A DNA stretch of 64,000 nt from Shewanella saliphila (lineage in GTDB: Bacteria > Pseudomonadota > Gammaproteobacteria > Enterobacterales > Shewanellaceae), in the NCBI RefSeq assembly GCF_014648295.1, contig NZ_BMQV01000012.1, positions 1-64,000 of the forward strand, in the 5' to 3' direction. The translations under genes were made by a program, and so were the position numbers. Below are positions 47,801-57,149 of the stretch, one piece after another. Below the pieces are notes generated by a model, which saw only the letters and a list, made by a program, of their open reading frames with translations, searched no databases and was not told the origin of the DNA. Numbering within the stretch: position 1 is the stretch's first letter; each line of letters begins with the position of its first letter.

Positions 47801-49650
47801 CGTTGAAAAGCATCTTCCCACGAATAGCCTTGCTCAAAAAAAGAATCATGAACCATTGATGAATGATTTGCGAGTATAAACCTTTGCTCTTCATCAAGAA
47901 TATAGATTATTTCACCATCTTTAGGTAAATGGTTAATCTCTTGCAGTAAAGGTTTAGCTTCTACATTAATGACAATAATGGCAAAAATCGTTCCATCAGG
48001 ATAAAAAAGAGGGGTTGAATAACGACGAGTTAACTTAATAGGGAGCTCTATTTCTCCGTTTTCAATGTTTGGCTCGATACTTGATGTATATATTTCACCG
48101 TTCTGTATATTCACCGTATTGACAAAATAGTCTCTATTCCCTTTAGCTTGCAAATCATCTTCAGGAGTAACAAAGGTCTCCCCACCTTTTCTTTCCACAC
48201 GAACAATTTCCTTACCTTGCCCCTCAGCACTAATGAGCCGGATCTGGTATATTTCAGACTGAGATTGCATATAAGCTTTAAAGATATCAGCTAAAACCTC
48301 TTTCCAACGGCTTAATTCAAATGGAGATTGCGGCGTCATCGGCCCTGCATTTATAACAGCCTTGAGAATGGGGGTAGACTTTAAAAAAGTTAAGCCTTCT
48401 CTGTAATTTTGTTCATGGTTGTCGATCAGCTCTTTGCTGTACTGCGCATGATCTACTAACAAAGTCGAGACTGAATTAAACTCCTGTTCAACATACAAAT
48501 AACCACTAAAAGCCAGAATACTCATCATAATGAACAAGTAGCCTTTAAATGCATTAATAAACCCTCGGCGTGAAAAAAATACGCTAGGAGAGACATTCTT
48601 TTGTTGCTCCGTTTCGGGACGTTTTTCTATATATTTTGCCGCCAATATAACTGAAATAAAATAAGCCAAACTCGTCATCAGCAAAAATAGAAATAGGAAC
48701 CAAATCGGCGAATAAGATAAGAGGCCATTTTCAACATTTTTTACTGCTTTAGCAGAAATAACCCAACTCCTACCCATGAACTCAATTTCACGATAAATAA
48801 CTGATTCAGAATTGTTATCAATTTGATTTTGGCCATGAAGAGATTCAAAAAAAGAATCTTTTTCGGCTTTATCAGCAATGGTAAGGTCAATCTCAGAAAA
48901 TGATGGTGCAAGATCAAATAACACATCATCAACGACAAGCGGGGCATAAGCCCAGCCAATAGTCGATTGCAGCCTTTTTTCAACTTGATTATTTACAAAA
49001 GGGGTACTGTAAATAGGTAAAAGAATTAAAAAACCGCGCCGCTCTTTACCTTCTTCTTGAACAAGAGTGATAGGTGCGCTGAGTGTAGCCTCACCGCGAA
49101 TAGAGGCTGCTACTGCAGCGGATCTTCGGTTACTTTCTGAAGCAATATCTAGGCCTATTGATTCATCGTTGCTCAGTTCTGGGTAAATATATTGCACAAT
49201 AAAGCGATCTTTATTATGTGGCGTGAGTGTGCGCACCTTAAAATCAGCAGCGCCATCACTGCGAGCGGCAGCGACAAAATCATCTTCCTGCGCTACCGAA
49301 ACCCGCCTGATAAAGCCAAACCCTCTGGCGCCGGTAAAGTATTTAGCCAGATCCAACGATGCAATATAACGCTCAAAGTGTTGTCGGTTAATATCACCGT
49401 TTTCAGAAGTAAGAATTGAGCTTCGAGTACTGAGTAAACCATACTCATATTTTTTAAACCGTGTTTTAACTAACTCAACGGCTTGCTCAATATGTATTTC
49501 TGTACGCTCAATTAATATCTTTTTATAATAGCTGTCGGTAATAAAATAAGCGCCACCTGTTAATACACATCCGATAAGCCAAATAACCAAAAAAATTCGA
49601 AACTGTGGTGACATAACAGCCGCTAATGTTTTTTTCACATTCAAAAACAA
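44860..49650 (-). CDS. CHASE / second-sensor PAS hybrid histidine kinase with Hpt
   Basis: A 1596-residue inner-membrane kinase with two separate periplasmic sensors. Order: helix (about 17-40); CHASE (about 60-290, FTGARGFGFIRRV); helix (about 312-340); helix (about 365-385); a Cache-like periplasmic domain (about 390-665); helix (about 668-695); PAS (about 725-830); HisKA with FLANMSHEIRTPLNA (about 860); HATPase (DTGIGIS, GTGLGLSI); a receiver-like domain with an incomplete acidic pocket (about 1090-1205, IWVLGD, VVVIDWEQY); a full receiver (about 1254-1370, LVVDDN, VVLMDVQMPEMDG); Hpt with HKLRGSSGMVGA (His near 1453); helical tail. The start is TTG at 49650, uncertain. It follows the REC-GGDEF-EAL gene by 65 bases. 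Confidence 0.9.
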   Translation of the reverse strand: MFLNVKKTLAAVMSPQFRIFLVIWLIGCVLTGGAYFITDSYYKKILIERTEIHIEQAVELVKTRFKKYEYGLLSTRSSILTSENGDINRQHFERYIASLDLAKYFTGARGFGFIRRVSVAQEDDFVAAARSDGAADFKVRTLTPHNKDRFIVQYIYPELSNDESIGLDIASESNRRSAAVAASIRGEATLSAPITLVQEEGKERRGFLILLPIYSTPFVNNQVEKRLQSTIGWAYAPLVVDDVLFDLAPSFSEIDLTIADKAEKDSFFESLHGQNQIDNNSESVIYREIEFMGRSWVISAKAVKNVENGLLSYSPIWFLFLFLLMTSLAYFISVILAAKYIEKRPETEQQKNVSPSVFFSRRGFINAFKGYLFIMMSILAFSGYLYVEQEFNSVSTLLVDHAQYSKELIDNHEQNYREGLTFLKSTPILKAVINAGPMTPQSPFELSRWKEVLADIFKAYMQSQSEIYQIRLISAEGQGKEIVRVERKGGETFVTPEDDLQAKGNRDYFVNTVNIQNGEIYTSSIEPNIENGEIELPIKLTRRYSTPLFYPDGTIFAIIVINVEAKPLLQEINHLPKDGEIIYILDEEQRFILANHSSMVHDSFFEQGYSWEDAFQRTANIFSALNNSLSTWDGNKGSLLSAETVISPNQGDTTGRLIVRSTFFTAEIYKSALILLLKQMLIFLAFSILALMLFYYSWANNTRMIIASQVKKELNAQKQKDNMFESLTELSPEAMVIIDTTGVIVLINSQAEKLFGYSREQLVGEKINMLVPVSVAGKHDSYVDGYVNKPRTRPMGMANDLFSRHADGSEFPVEVSLSPIQLDDKLLIASSIRNISERKQIEKTLTNAIEKAKSASKAKTAFLANMSHEIRTPLNAVIGLTHLLKGNDLTTEQLSLVSNIQLAGRSLLGIVNDILDLSKIEANEMKVVLEPCNLQHLLDEIFSVFLNQANQKHITLNLQVESDLTPVVLTDKKLLQQIITNLLSNAIKFTREGSVTLNVTRQTSDKLLPNQELVRFTIEDTGIGISPKQQNKIFQPFNQADDGINRRFDGTGLGLSIVSNLSELLGGEVGVASELGKGSRFWFEVPFTEINQDDGFITDSIIEALNIWVLGDAEKDNCILKIGTSLGWRVFCGSTVEQFRQELQQRLYNPKTLPDVVVIDWEQYHQDCLPLLDEIFKLPDWPQVPVIIVCAADQQKIIEQLDSELIKGILLHPVQPAELFSLVNKVLIDQTGDTSRVLASTKMEAIKAKWLPGVNILVVDDNQMNLDVVEQILTNNGALVTTANSGAKAIDALKDVSNDYDVVLMDVQMPEMDGLETTSVIRQQLNIKQLPIIALTAGTLTDEKNRALNIGMNAFLSKPIEPGQLILCLRKQIEHYREKAVMIEHIDGGKSAPDWPVITGITNSVDLFQGNLNLFEFALRRLFEEHGDFERLIPAEFPFHEDEKRLELAAELHKLRGSSGMVGAKAMYNLTSQAEISLRKGEHDEQADLLLNIIRGLKELRINSQQFLEQQSQVKSQANQSVEPLADKMAQSEVEKLILALETNDLSASETVENNAASIMALMGQEAFTTFNEQVQMLNYAKALEILEKSIMTDKQ

Positions 49651-49715
49651 GTTCTCCCAATAGTGGCTGATACTGTCGCCGGCTGATATTAACTTATGAT
49701 TACAGCTTGATAACC

Positions 49716-52187
49716 TTAAGCATTCTGTTGTAAATAATCACACATTTGCTGATACGGCATAGGCTTACAATAATAGTAGCCCTGCATAACAAAACACCCT
49801 TTAGCTGACAGTGCATTAACTTGCTCGATGGTTTCAACGCCCTCTGCAACTAACTGCATTTTTAACGAGTTGGCCAGGCTGATAATCGTGTCAACAATCG
49901 CTTCATCACTTTCATCATTGAGCATGTCATCAATAAAGCTTTTATCAATTTTGAGAATATCGATTGGAAAACGTTTGAGATAAAGCAAACTCGAGTAACC
50001 CGTGCCAAAGTCATCTATTGAGATTTTTATCCCGAGCTTTTGTAACGCTTCAAGCACATCTCGCGTACGCTCAATATCTCGCGCGAGAACCCCTTCGGTG
50101 ATCTCAAATTCAATTAAACCGGTATCTATTGATAACTCTTCAACCAGTTTATATACCGTGTCATAAAAATCATCTTGGGCAAATTGTATAGGCGAAATGT
50201 TAATGCTCACTCGGCGTTTAAGGCCCATTTGTTGCCAGCTAATAGCATCTTCACATGCTTTTCGCATGACAAAATTGCCTATGGGCACTATCTGGCCACA
50301 CTCTTCTGCAAGTGGAATAAATTCAGCAGGCGAAATAAACAGACCATCGGCTGACTTTAGTCTTAACAATGCTTCCATACCAACAAGCTTATTATTTCTG
50401 ATATCAGTTTTAGCTTGATAATAAACCTCAAAAAGCTGCTCTTGTACTGCATGGCGTAAGTATTGCTCAAGCTTGTGCCTTGCTAAAACACTTGACCCTA
50501 TTTCATCCGCATAAAAATGCCATCGCCCACGACCTAGCTCTTTAGCACGGTACATGGCTAAGTCTGAATGTTTGTGCAACATATCAATGCTCATTGAGTC
50601 ATCGGGATAAACAGCTAAGCCAATACTACAAGACAAATCAAAACGTTTTTCATTGACATAAAAAGGCTCGGTAAAAAGCGCCAATATACGTTGTGCACAG
50701 CTCGCGACTTGATCGAGTTTAGTAATTTCAGGCTGTAAAATGATAAACTCATCTCCTCCCTGACGGCTCACTGTATCGACAGTTCTTGAGTTATCAAGTA
50801 AACGGTTAGCGACTTTTTTTAGTAAGATATCTCCCGCTTTATGCCCTACTGAATCGTTTACACTCTTAAAGTTATCGATATCTATCATTAGCATAGCGAC
50901 TTTTTCATTGTTTCTGTCCGCTGTATTGATAGCGCGTTCAGCTCGATCTTGCAGTAACATTCGATTAGGTAAGTTGGTCAGAGAGTCATGATTTGCTAAA
51001 TGAGACATTTTCAAGGCCATTGCCCTGGTTTCACTCACATCATGAAAAACAATAATCGCCCCTTGCGTTTGGCCGTATTGGTCTAAAATGGGGGCTGCAG
51101 AATCTTCTACTTCAAGCTTTTTCTGTTGTCGTGTATGCAATAACGTATTAAAAGCCATGCCCACTATTCGGCATTCTTTGATGGCGATATATATTGGGTT
51201 AACCATTGGAAAATGCCCACTGGAATCAGTTAATGGCATAATCTGTTCAATGGGTTTATCAACCGCATCCTCAACACGCCAGCCGGTTAAAGATGACGCT
51301 ATCGGGTTCATAAAATTAACAATACCATTGACATCCGTGGTGATAACGGCGTCACCAATAGAGTTAAGTGTGACTTTTAGTAACTCTTTATCTTGATGTA
51401 AGTCATTCTGTAATACCTTCATTGGGGTAATGTCATTGAGTAGCATTACAAAGCCATTAAATTTGCCTTCCAATAGCGTTGGCACTAAAGAGACAGAAAC
51501 GAAAACAACCTCACTGGAAGATGCATTGAATGTAAGATCAAACCCCATGGTTTTACCTAACATCACTTGGTCAATCGCCGTTGATAACACACTTATCGCT
51601 GTTGTATCGAGAATATTATTCTGATTAATCACATCTTTAAGTTGCTGACCAAGCATGGCTTTAGCAGCGATCCCAAACCAGTTGCCTTTAATATCATTGC
51701 TAAATACGTTGTTTAATTCGTCATCCCAATAAGCCACAAACACAGGTAGATGATGAATAATATTGTCCAGTGTGCCGCGGGTAAGATTAAGTTGATGTTG
51801 CCTATTTTTCAGTTCGAGGTGAGTTTTAGCTCTCGCTTCAATAATAAGTGGATTGAGTGGTTTTTGCAGAAAATCGACACCACCATATTGGAGTGCTTTT
51901 AATTCATGCTCTGTATCACCATGAGCGGTGACGAAAATGATCGCGGCATCTTTCAACCCGCTATCTTTCATTATTGCATCACACACTTCATAACCATTCA
52001 TGCCAGGCATTTGAATATCAAGTAAAATCAGATCAGGCTTAACTTGATGAGCCATCTTGATGGCTTCTTCTCCATTGCTGGCAAAATACGTTTTGCCTAG
52101 AGCTGAAACGGCATTATTGAGCAACCTGATATTGGCTGGTTCATCATCAACCAATAAAATGACATTGGCTTTATTCTTTATTTTCAT
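49716..52187 (-). CDS. Response regulator with PAS, GGDEF and EAL domains
   Basis: An 823-residue cytoplasmic c-di-GMP protein. Receiver (about 8-125, ILLVDDEP, LILLDIQMPGMNG, LQKP); two PAS-like domains (about 135-260 and 265-385); GGDEF (about 395-550, SRQGGDEF intact, IDIDNFKSVNDSVGHKAGD); EAL (about 560-815, MEALLRLK, NISPIQF, EFEITEG, IDDFGTGYSSL, KIDKSF, QGYYYCKP). Both catalytic centres look complete. It is the first gene of a two-gene unit with the CHASE hybrid kinase, whose Hpt domain is its probable phosphate source. Confidence 0.93.
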   Translation of the reverse strand: MKIKNKANVILLVDDEPANIRLLNNAVSALGKTYFASNGEEAIKMAHQVKPDLILLDIQMPGMNGYEVCDAIMKDSGLKDAAIIFVTAHGDTEHELKALQYGGVDFLQKPLNPLIIEARAKTHLELKNRQHQLNLTRGTLDNIIHHLPVFVAYWDDELNNVFSNDIKGNWFGIAAKAMLGQQLKDVINQNNILDTTAISVLSTAIDQVMLGKTMGFDLTFNASSSEVVFVSVSLVPTLLEGKFNGFVMLLNDITPMKVLQNDLHQDKELLKVTLNSIGDAVITTDVNGIVNFMNPIASSLTGWRVEDAVDKPIEQIMPLTDSSGHFPMVNPIYIAIKECRIVGMAFNTLLHTRQQKKLEVEDSAAPILDQYGQTQGAIIVFHDVSETRAMALKMSHLANHDSLTNLPNRMLLQDRAERAINTADRNNEKVAMLMIDIDNFKSVNDSVGHKAGDILLKKVANRLLDNSRTVDTVSRQGGDEFIILQPEITKLDQVASCAQRILALFTEPFYVNEKRFDLSCSIGLAVYPDDSMSIDMLHKHSDLAMYRAKELGRGRWHFYADEIGSSVLARHKLEQYLRHAVQEQLFEVYYQAKTDIRNNKLVGMEALLRLKSADGLFISPAEFIPLAEECGQIVPIGNFVMRKACEDAISWQQMGLKRRVSINISPIQFAQDDFYDTVYKLVEELSIDTGLIEFEITEGVLARDIERTRDVLEALQKLGIKISIDDFGTGYSSLLYLKRFPIDILKIDKSFIDDMLNDESDEAIVDTIISLANSLKMQLVAEGVETIEQVNALSAKGCFVMQGYYYCKPMPYQQMCDYLQQNA

Positions 52188-52742
52188 CTAACTGTTTCCA
52201 AAAAATGGTGACCGTATCTGTGTAACTACCTAACCGCACGTTAAATTGAAAAAATAATAGTATTCTGCCAAGATAAATCCTTTTGTTTCAATAGCTTTTT
52301 ATTTTACTCGCGTAAAAATATAACATTAACCATACCTTAATATAAATATTTTTCATCCACTTTTAATCACTGCAGAAGCGTCACCGCGTAAATGTTGCAT
52401 TTTGCTCGTTCTCAATAATGTAGCCATAACGCTATTACCAATGATTCATGAGCAGATGAGTCAGCGGATAATGACCCGATGAAGTAAAATAGCATAGTGT
52501 CAATACTAGGACAGATAACGTATTAATTCTTTATTTTTAAGGACATTAACCCTATTGACGTATGTAAGATCTATTGCGCTTTACTGCATGTGCCTAAACG
52601 ACTATGATCCGGCTCAATTAATCCGTTGCGTATACTGTACTGTTAACGTTCCCATATTCAGGACGTTAAACCATGATAACAACACTCAATTTAAACGCTA
52701 TTTAGGACTGTCTGGGCCCTCAGACACTGTATGGATACCATT
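52188..52742. other. Intergenic region
   Basis: About 550 bases between the divergent REC-GGDEF-EAL gene and the DUF2375-like gene. An open frame at 52555-52746 overlaps the start of the latter but has no ribosome site and no protein-like composition. No promoter or repeat placed with confidence. Confidence 0.3.
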
Positions 52743-52964
52743 ATGACAACACAAACAATCACAGTACTTTACTACCCTGCAGAACTTGCCATTAAGCCTT
52801 TAGCCGAAGTGTTATACGATCTTGAAGTAGGCGTGAGCGGCCGAGTGATTATTCCTATGGAATACAAAGAAGATAAAATTATCGTCGCGGTATTTAAAGG
52901 TGAAGTAGAACTGCTGAACGCATTGGGCGATCGAGTGGCATCTGGGTTTAATGATGTAGCCTAA
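52743..52964 (+). CDS. Small conserved protein, DUF2375-like
   Basis: A 73-residue soluble protein (MTTQTITVLYYPAELAIKPL, DLEVGVSGRVIIPMEYKEDK, VAVFKGEVELLNALGDRV). It fits, from memory, a small uncharacterised family of Shewanella, Vibrio and Alteromonas (TIGR02922/DUF2375). The ATG at 52743 has GGA eight bases upstream; an in-frame ATG at 52731 would add four residues. Function unknown. The following 286 bases to 53250 hold no recognisable feature. Confidence 0.7.
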   Translation: MTTQTITVLYYPAELAIKPLAEVLYDLEVGVSGRVIIPMEYKEDKIIVAVFKGEVELLNALGDRVASGFNDVA

Positions 52965-53250
52965 AGACAATAGCACTCAGAACAGATCACAACTAAACCA
53001 GATAAAAGTCATGTTACAAGCTTAGTATTACTGCTATCAGATTTAACAGGCATCTTTACCAGAAGCAGCGGTAACCATTAACTTAAGCGAATACCCTTAG
53101 AACGTACCAACGTAAACTGAATTTATCCTAATGGTAGTTCGCCTCGCGCGATAAAAAGCAGCGTTCACAGTAAACTCTGCTCACCATCGCAACATGCCGA
53201 AGTCACTTTCGCAACATCGAATATTGACCTCAATGAATGGTAACCATGAA

Positions 53251-55722
53251 TCATTGTTGGATCATCTTAAATAAATGCCCTTTCACTTGCTCGATGGTAA
53301 TTGCCCCTAAAAATATTCCTGTTTTACCGGTAACTACCATGACTGATTGAGGATATAAGCAAAAATGCTTTAATAATGACTCTACAGAATAGTCGGTATA
53401 GCAAGTGTACTCTACCGGGATAGAGATTTGATGAGCCCGCTTGGTCATTGTTAATCTATCGTGTTTTGTTTCAGCGTTGGTGTTCACATAGGGGCTAATC
53501 GCAGCATTGACATCATTCTGTGAAATATACCCAACACATTTAGTGTTACTCAGCACCATGATCATATCGCTGCTTTCAAACATATCAATGAACATCTCGA
53601 TCCTATCATCAGGCTCAACATGTGGTGGTGCAGGCATTAAAAAATCGGTTACCGTCGGTATTTTTTTCATGTCGCTGACAAGCAGCTTAAGCTGAAGTTT
53701 GTCTATGATGACGTTAATATCATTAACGGTATTGCTGTGCTCCATTAACGAAAGCGGCTTACTAAAAATATAGCCTTGCACATAATTAACCCCCATCTCA
53801 ACTAACGCCTTAAGAACTTCCTTACCTTCAACCCCTTCAATCACAATTTCGCCACCCATTGAGTGAATAAATTGAGTAAACATTTTCACCATTAGGCGCT
53901 TTTGCTTATCTTTTACGATGTCATCAGTGATGAACTTATTGATTTTGATTAAATTAAGAGGCAGTACAGATAAGTCCGTAAACGAAGTATAACCAGAGCC
54001 AAAATCATCAATAGCCAGCACGATATCGTTGTCAGTAATATGTTTAATATCATCCAGAATGCTTTGGTTATCGTTACACACAGCCGATTCAGTTAACTCA
54101 ATGGTGATCCGTCTAGGGTCAATACCTGTCGAGTTAATTAACGTTACCGTATCATCCAGGGTAAAGCGGTTTTTAGAACTGTTAATCATTGAACGATTAA
54201 TGGATAAACCTAAATTTTCATTGCCTAACATAGTAGCCAAAGCCGGTAGCTCGCTTATTGCAGTGAGCAGCACTTTTTTATCAATGATATTAATCCAGTC
54301 ATTTTCCTCAGCCAGATCAATCAGCTCCTGGATACTATGATGAACCGTCGTGTTGATATTAAAGCGTGCCAGCGCTTCAACCTTATCTATTTTTAATGTT
54401 TTTAAATTAATAATCGGCTGGTAAACCACATAAATCTGCTCATGTTCCAAACAACTTTTTAAGGCCGATTCTAACTTTAATTTACGGTTATTAATGATGT
54501 TGATTTTGGGATTAAAATACTTAACCTTATGCTCATTAACATAGCTAAAACCAACAGAAGATGTGGTTAGCGCCTGTAGTGTATTAGACAATAGTTGCTC
54601 ATTACTTTGCGCATCAACACCATCAATCGACACGCCAATGTTGCATCGAATTTTATGCTCTAACTGTAACTGATTTTCTTCCAGCAATAAGTCGAAAATT
54701 TCCGCCAAATCACTGTGAATCGTCTTAACCAATTTTGAAGAAATAAACGCGCCACAAATTTGCTCATCGTTTAACAAACCTAATTTAACGATATGCTGAA
54801 AACCTTTAAGCTTAGGAAGAGATTGGCCAAGTAACCATCGAGGAGAGATAGAGTTTTTTGATGAATGAAAATAAGTGTCAATCACAAAAACAACCAAGCT
54901 TTCTTGATTACTACGTAGCGCTCGCATGTCGTTTAATTCATCAAAAAAGTCGACTTTATTATTCCAATCCCAATTAGGCTTTTGTTGAGAATATTCAACG
55001 ATATCTGAAAATATAAAATCAAGCTTACTCAGCTGAAAAATATTTAACTGCGTACTTTTATTAGATCCTGAGTAATGCAATATATTGGCTTTAAAGGCCA
55101 CAAAAGAACCATCTTTATGATGAAAAAATAGCTCTCCATCCCAGGTGCCATTGGCTTCACAATTGAAAAAGTACTCCTGAAAAACATTGTTTTTATCATG
55201 AATAAAAGCGCTAATTTTTTGACCAACAACCTCGTATTCTTCATAACCAAGGTACTCAACGAGCATTTGATTAATCATCAATATTTGGTTGTTATCATCA
55301 CAAACAAACAGTAATCGTGAAGATTGATAAAAAAGCTTCTTTAAAATCGAAGCCTCTTTTTGTTTAGAGGGTAATAAGCGCTTAAACAGCATACTCCCCG
55401 CAACAAGCTTTAAATTGCTCGAATAAATGGTGACTTCAACAAGGTACCTAACGTTAGCGATGGTAAAGACTAAATGGCTTGTGACTACATCTTGAGAAGA
55501 TATGCTGGTTTCAATATTTTTTTTGAAATACGTTGCCTGGTTTGCGTCTAATAAATCGACCAGTAACCTGAATCTCACTGAACCTGAATTTTCTGGGCCA
55601 AAAATGATCTTTAACAGCGGTTCGCTATAAAAGAGTTTTTCATCAATATTCCACTTCCATTGGAAAGTGCGACCAAGTAGATCTTTTTCGGCGCTCGAGA
55701 GCGTCATCATGATTCCATTCAT
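53251..55722 (-). CDS. EAL-domain protein with degenerate GGDEF and C-terminal CBS motifs
   Basis: An 823-residue cytoplasmic protein. A PAS domain (about 130-230, LFVCDDNNQILMINQMLVEY) is followed by a GGDEF-like region without the signature motif (about 270-400), an EAL domain (about 410-660) and two CBS-like motifs (about 690-820, SDMIMVLSNTKCVGYISQND and VMVVTGKTGIFLGAITIEQV). The EAL residues VEALARF, SINR, IELTES, AIDDFGSGYTSF and VQGY are present, but the KID motif reads LIKINKF: the metal-binding Asp is Asn. Phosphodiesterase activity may thus be weak, and the protein may act as a c-di-GMP/nucleotide sensor. The start could also be an ATG at 55710 or 55707. It is monocistronic. Confidence 0.88.
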   Translation of the reverse strand: MNGIMMTLSSAEKDLLGRTFQWKWNIDEKLFYSEPLLKIIFGPENSGSVRFRLLVDLLDANQATYFKKNIETSISSQDVVTSHLVFTIANVRYLVEVTIYSSNLKLVAGSMLFKRLLPSKQKEASILKKLFYQSSRLLFVCDDNNQILMINQMLVEYLGYEEYEVVGQKISAFIHDKNNVFQEYFFNCEANGTWDGELFFHHKDGSFVAFKANILHYSGSNKSTQLNIFQLSKLDFIFSDIVEYSQQKPNWDWNNKVDFFDELNDMRALRSNQESLVVFVIDTYFHSSKNSISPRWLLGQSLPKLKGFQHIVKLGLLNDEQICGAFISSKLVKTIHSDLAEIFDLLLEENQLQLEHKIRCNIGVSIDGVDAQSNEQLLSNTLQALTTSSVGFSYVNEHKVKYFNPKINIINNRKLKLESALKSCLEHEQIYVVYQPIINLKTLKIDKVEALARFNINTTVHHSIQELIDLAEENDWINIIDKKVLLTAISELPALATMLGNENLGLSINRSMINSSKNRFTLDDTVTLINSTGIDPRRITIELTESAVCNDNQSILDDIKHITDNDIVLAIDDFGSGYTSFTDLSVLPLNLIKINKFITDDIVKDKQKRLMVKMFTQFIHSMGGEIVIEGVEGKEVLKALVEMGVNYVQGYIFSKPLSLMEHSNTVNDINVIIDKLQLKLLVSDMKKIPTVTDFLMPAPPHVEPDDRIEMFIDMFESSDMIMVLSNTKCVGYISQNDVNAAISPYVNTNAETKHDRLTMTKRAHQISIPVEYTCYTDYSVESLLKHFCLYPQSVMVVTGKTGIFLGAITIEQVKGHLFKMIQQ

Positions 55723-56202
55723 TTCTAACTGCTTTCCCTATGACTTGTCAGGCAAAAACCTGTTACAACAAATCATCACTCAAACTGAGCCTTTCCAAAG
55801 ATCTTGACGTTACTGTAGGCCAAAACCTTTTATGTAAGGCTCGTCTATGATGTGATGATTAGACTTGCCCATGCAATCTTCTGTTCTACGATATTCAAAT
55901 TAGTTATCGCAATAACTTAGTATCATTATTTATACAGACAACAACTTATATAGGCAATCATACTTTAAAAGATTGTATAAATATTTTTTGTATCGTGCGT
56001 TCAATTTGATAATAATTTATCGAATTGTTAGCTGCGTCACGTAAAAGTGTATTAAAAACAACATGGAGTTCAAAGTTTAGTCACTAAACTTGTTGGTGAA
56101 TTGACATTGAACTTAAGGAGCCCAAACTTTGCACCAAATGATTAAATAACCCGAGTTCAGGTTAAATAATCAAGCCGTGTGAAAATGATGGAAAAACCAA
56201 AT
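55723..56202. other. Intergenic region with inverted repeats
   Basis: About 480 bases without an ORF. It holds a 19-base palindrome at 56073-56091 (AAGTTTAGT-C-ACTAAACTT) and a wider pair CAAAGTTT (56071-56078) with AAACTTTG (56124-56131). These could fold as an RNA element or be protein sites; nothing identifies a role. Confidence 0.35.
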
Positions 56203-56236
56203 AAAAAAGCCAACTTACAAAGTAAATTGGCTTTTT
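56203..56236. terminator. Terminator of galU
   Basis: Stem AAAAAGCCAA with TTGGCTTTTT and a further TTAC/GTAA pairing inside, 24 bases past the galU stop codon; T-run on the minus strand. Confidence 0.85.
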
Positions 56237-56259
56237 AGAAGAACAACTAAGCAGTAAAG

Positions 56260-57138
56260 TTAAAACATGCTCTTAATACGTTCTTTAAACTCTTTGCCTA
56301 ACTTAGGGTCACGCAAGCCATACTCGACAAAAGCAGCCATATAACCCACTTTATCGCCGCAATCATGCGACTTACCGGTCATATTAAACGCCTCAACAGT
56401 ATCTTGCTCAATGAGCATATCAATCGCATCGGTTAATTGAATCTCATCCCCTGCACCAGCTGGTGTTTTGGCTAATAATCGCCAAATCTTTTCTGATAAC
56501 ACATAACGACCCACAACCGCTAAGTTTGATGGGGCTTCGCCTACGGCAGGCTTTTCAACCATGGCACTGATTTTAGCTGAATCACCAGGCGCAATCTCCA
56601 CGCCATTACAATCAGCAATACCGTATTTATTAACTTGATCGTCGGGGACTGGAGCAACCATGATTTGACTTGCAAAAGTCGCTTTATAACGAGCAATCAT
56701 AGACGCTAAGTTTTCATTTTTTTGATCGGCAGTGTACTCATCTAAAATCACGTCAGGTAACACTACTGCAAAAGGGTTATTGCCAATACAAGGATATGCG
56801 CATAATACAGCATGCCCTAAGCCTTTTGCTTCACCTTGACGCACATGCATGATAGTTACATCTTTCGGGCAAATGGCCTGAACTTCTTCAAGCAACTGGC
56901 GTTTTACACGTTTTTCTAACGTTGACTCGAGTTCATAAGACTTATCGAAATGGTTTTCAATGGCATTTTTACTGGCATGAGTAACTAATACAATCTGTTT
57001 TACACCAGCAGCAACACATTCATTCACAATGTATTGAATCAATGGTTTATCAACAATTGGTAACATCTCTTTCGGGATTGCCTTAGTCGCAGGCAACATG
57101 CGTGTACCTAAACCCGCAACAGGGATAACAACTTTCAT
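56260..57138 (-). CDS. galU: UTP-glucose-1-phosphate uridylyltransferase
   Basis: Makes UDP-glucose from UTP and glucose-1-phosphate in the cytoplasm, for surface polysaccharides. The 292 residues open with the nucleotide-binding [20 protein letters not shown] and [15 protein letters not shown], and contain [29 protein letters not shown] and MVEKP, all typical for bacterial GalU. AAGGAG precedes the ATG at 57138. It lies 11 bases behind the UDP-glucuronate epimerase gene and is the last gene of the cluster starting with cysD. Confidence 0.95.
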   Translation of the reverse strand: MKVVIPVAGLGTRMLPATKAIPKEMLPIVDKPLIQYIVNECVAAGVKQIVLVTHASKNAIENHFDKSYELESTLEKRVKRQLLEEVQAICPKDVTIMHVRQGEAKGLGHAVLCAYPCIGNNPFAVVLPDVILDEYTADQKNENLASMIARYKATFASQIMVAPVPDDQVNKYGIADCNGVEIAPGDSAKISAMVEKPAVGEAPSNLAVVGRYVLSEKIWRLLAKTPAGAGDEIQLTDAIDMLIEQDTVEAFNMTGKSHDCGDKVGYMAAFVEYGLRDPKLGKEFKERIKSMF

Positions 57139-57149
57139 CTCAACTCCTT

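Noticed and set aside
52555..52746. 63-codon plus-strand frame before the DUF2375-like gene
   Set aside because: No start signal, odd composition, and it overlaps the better supported gene.
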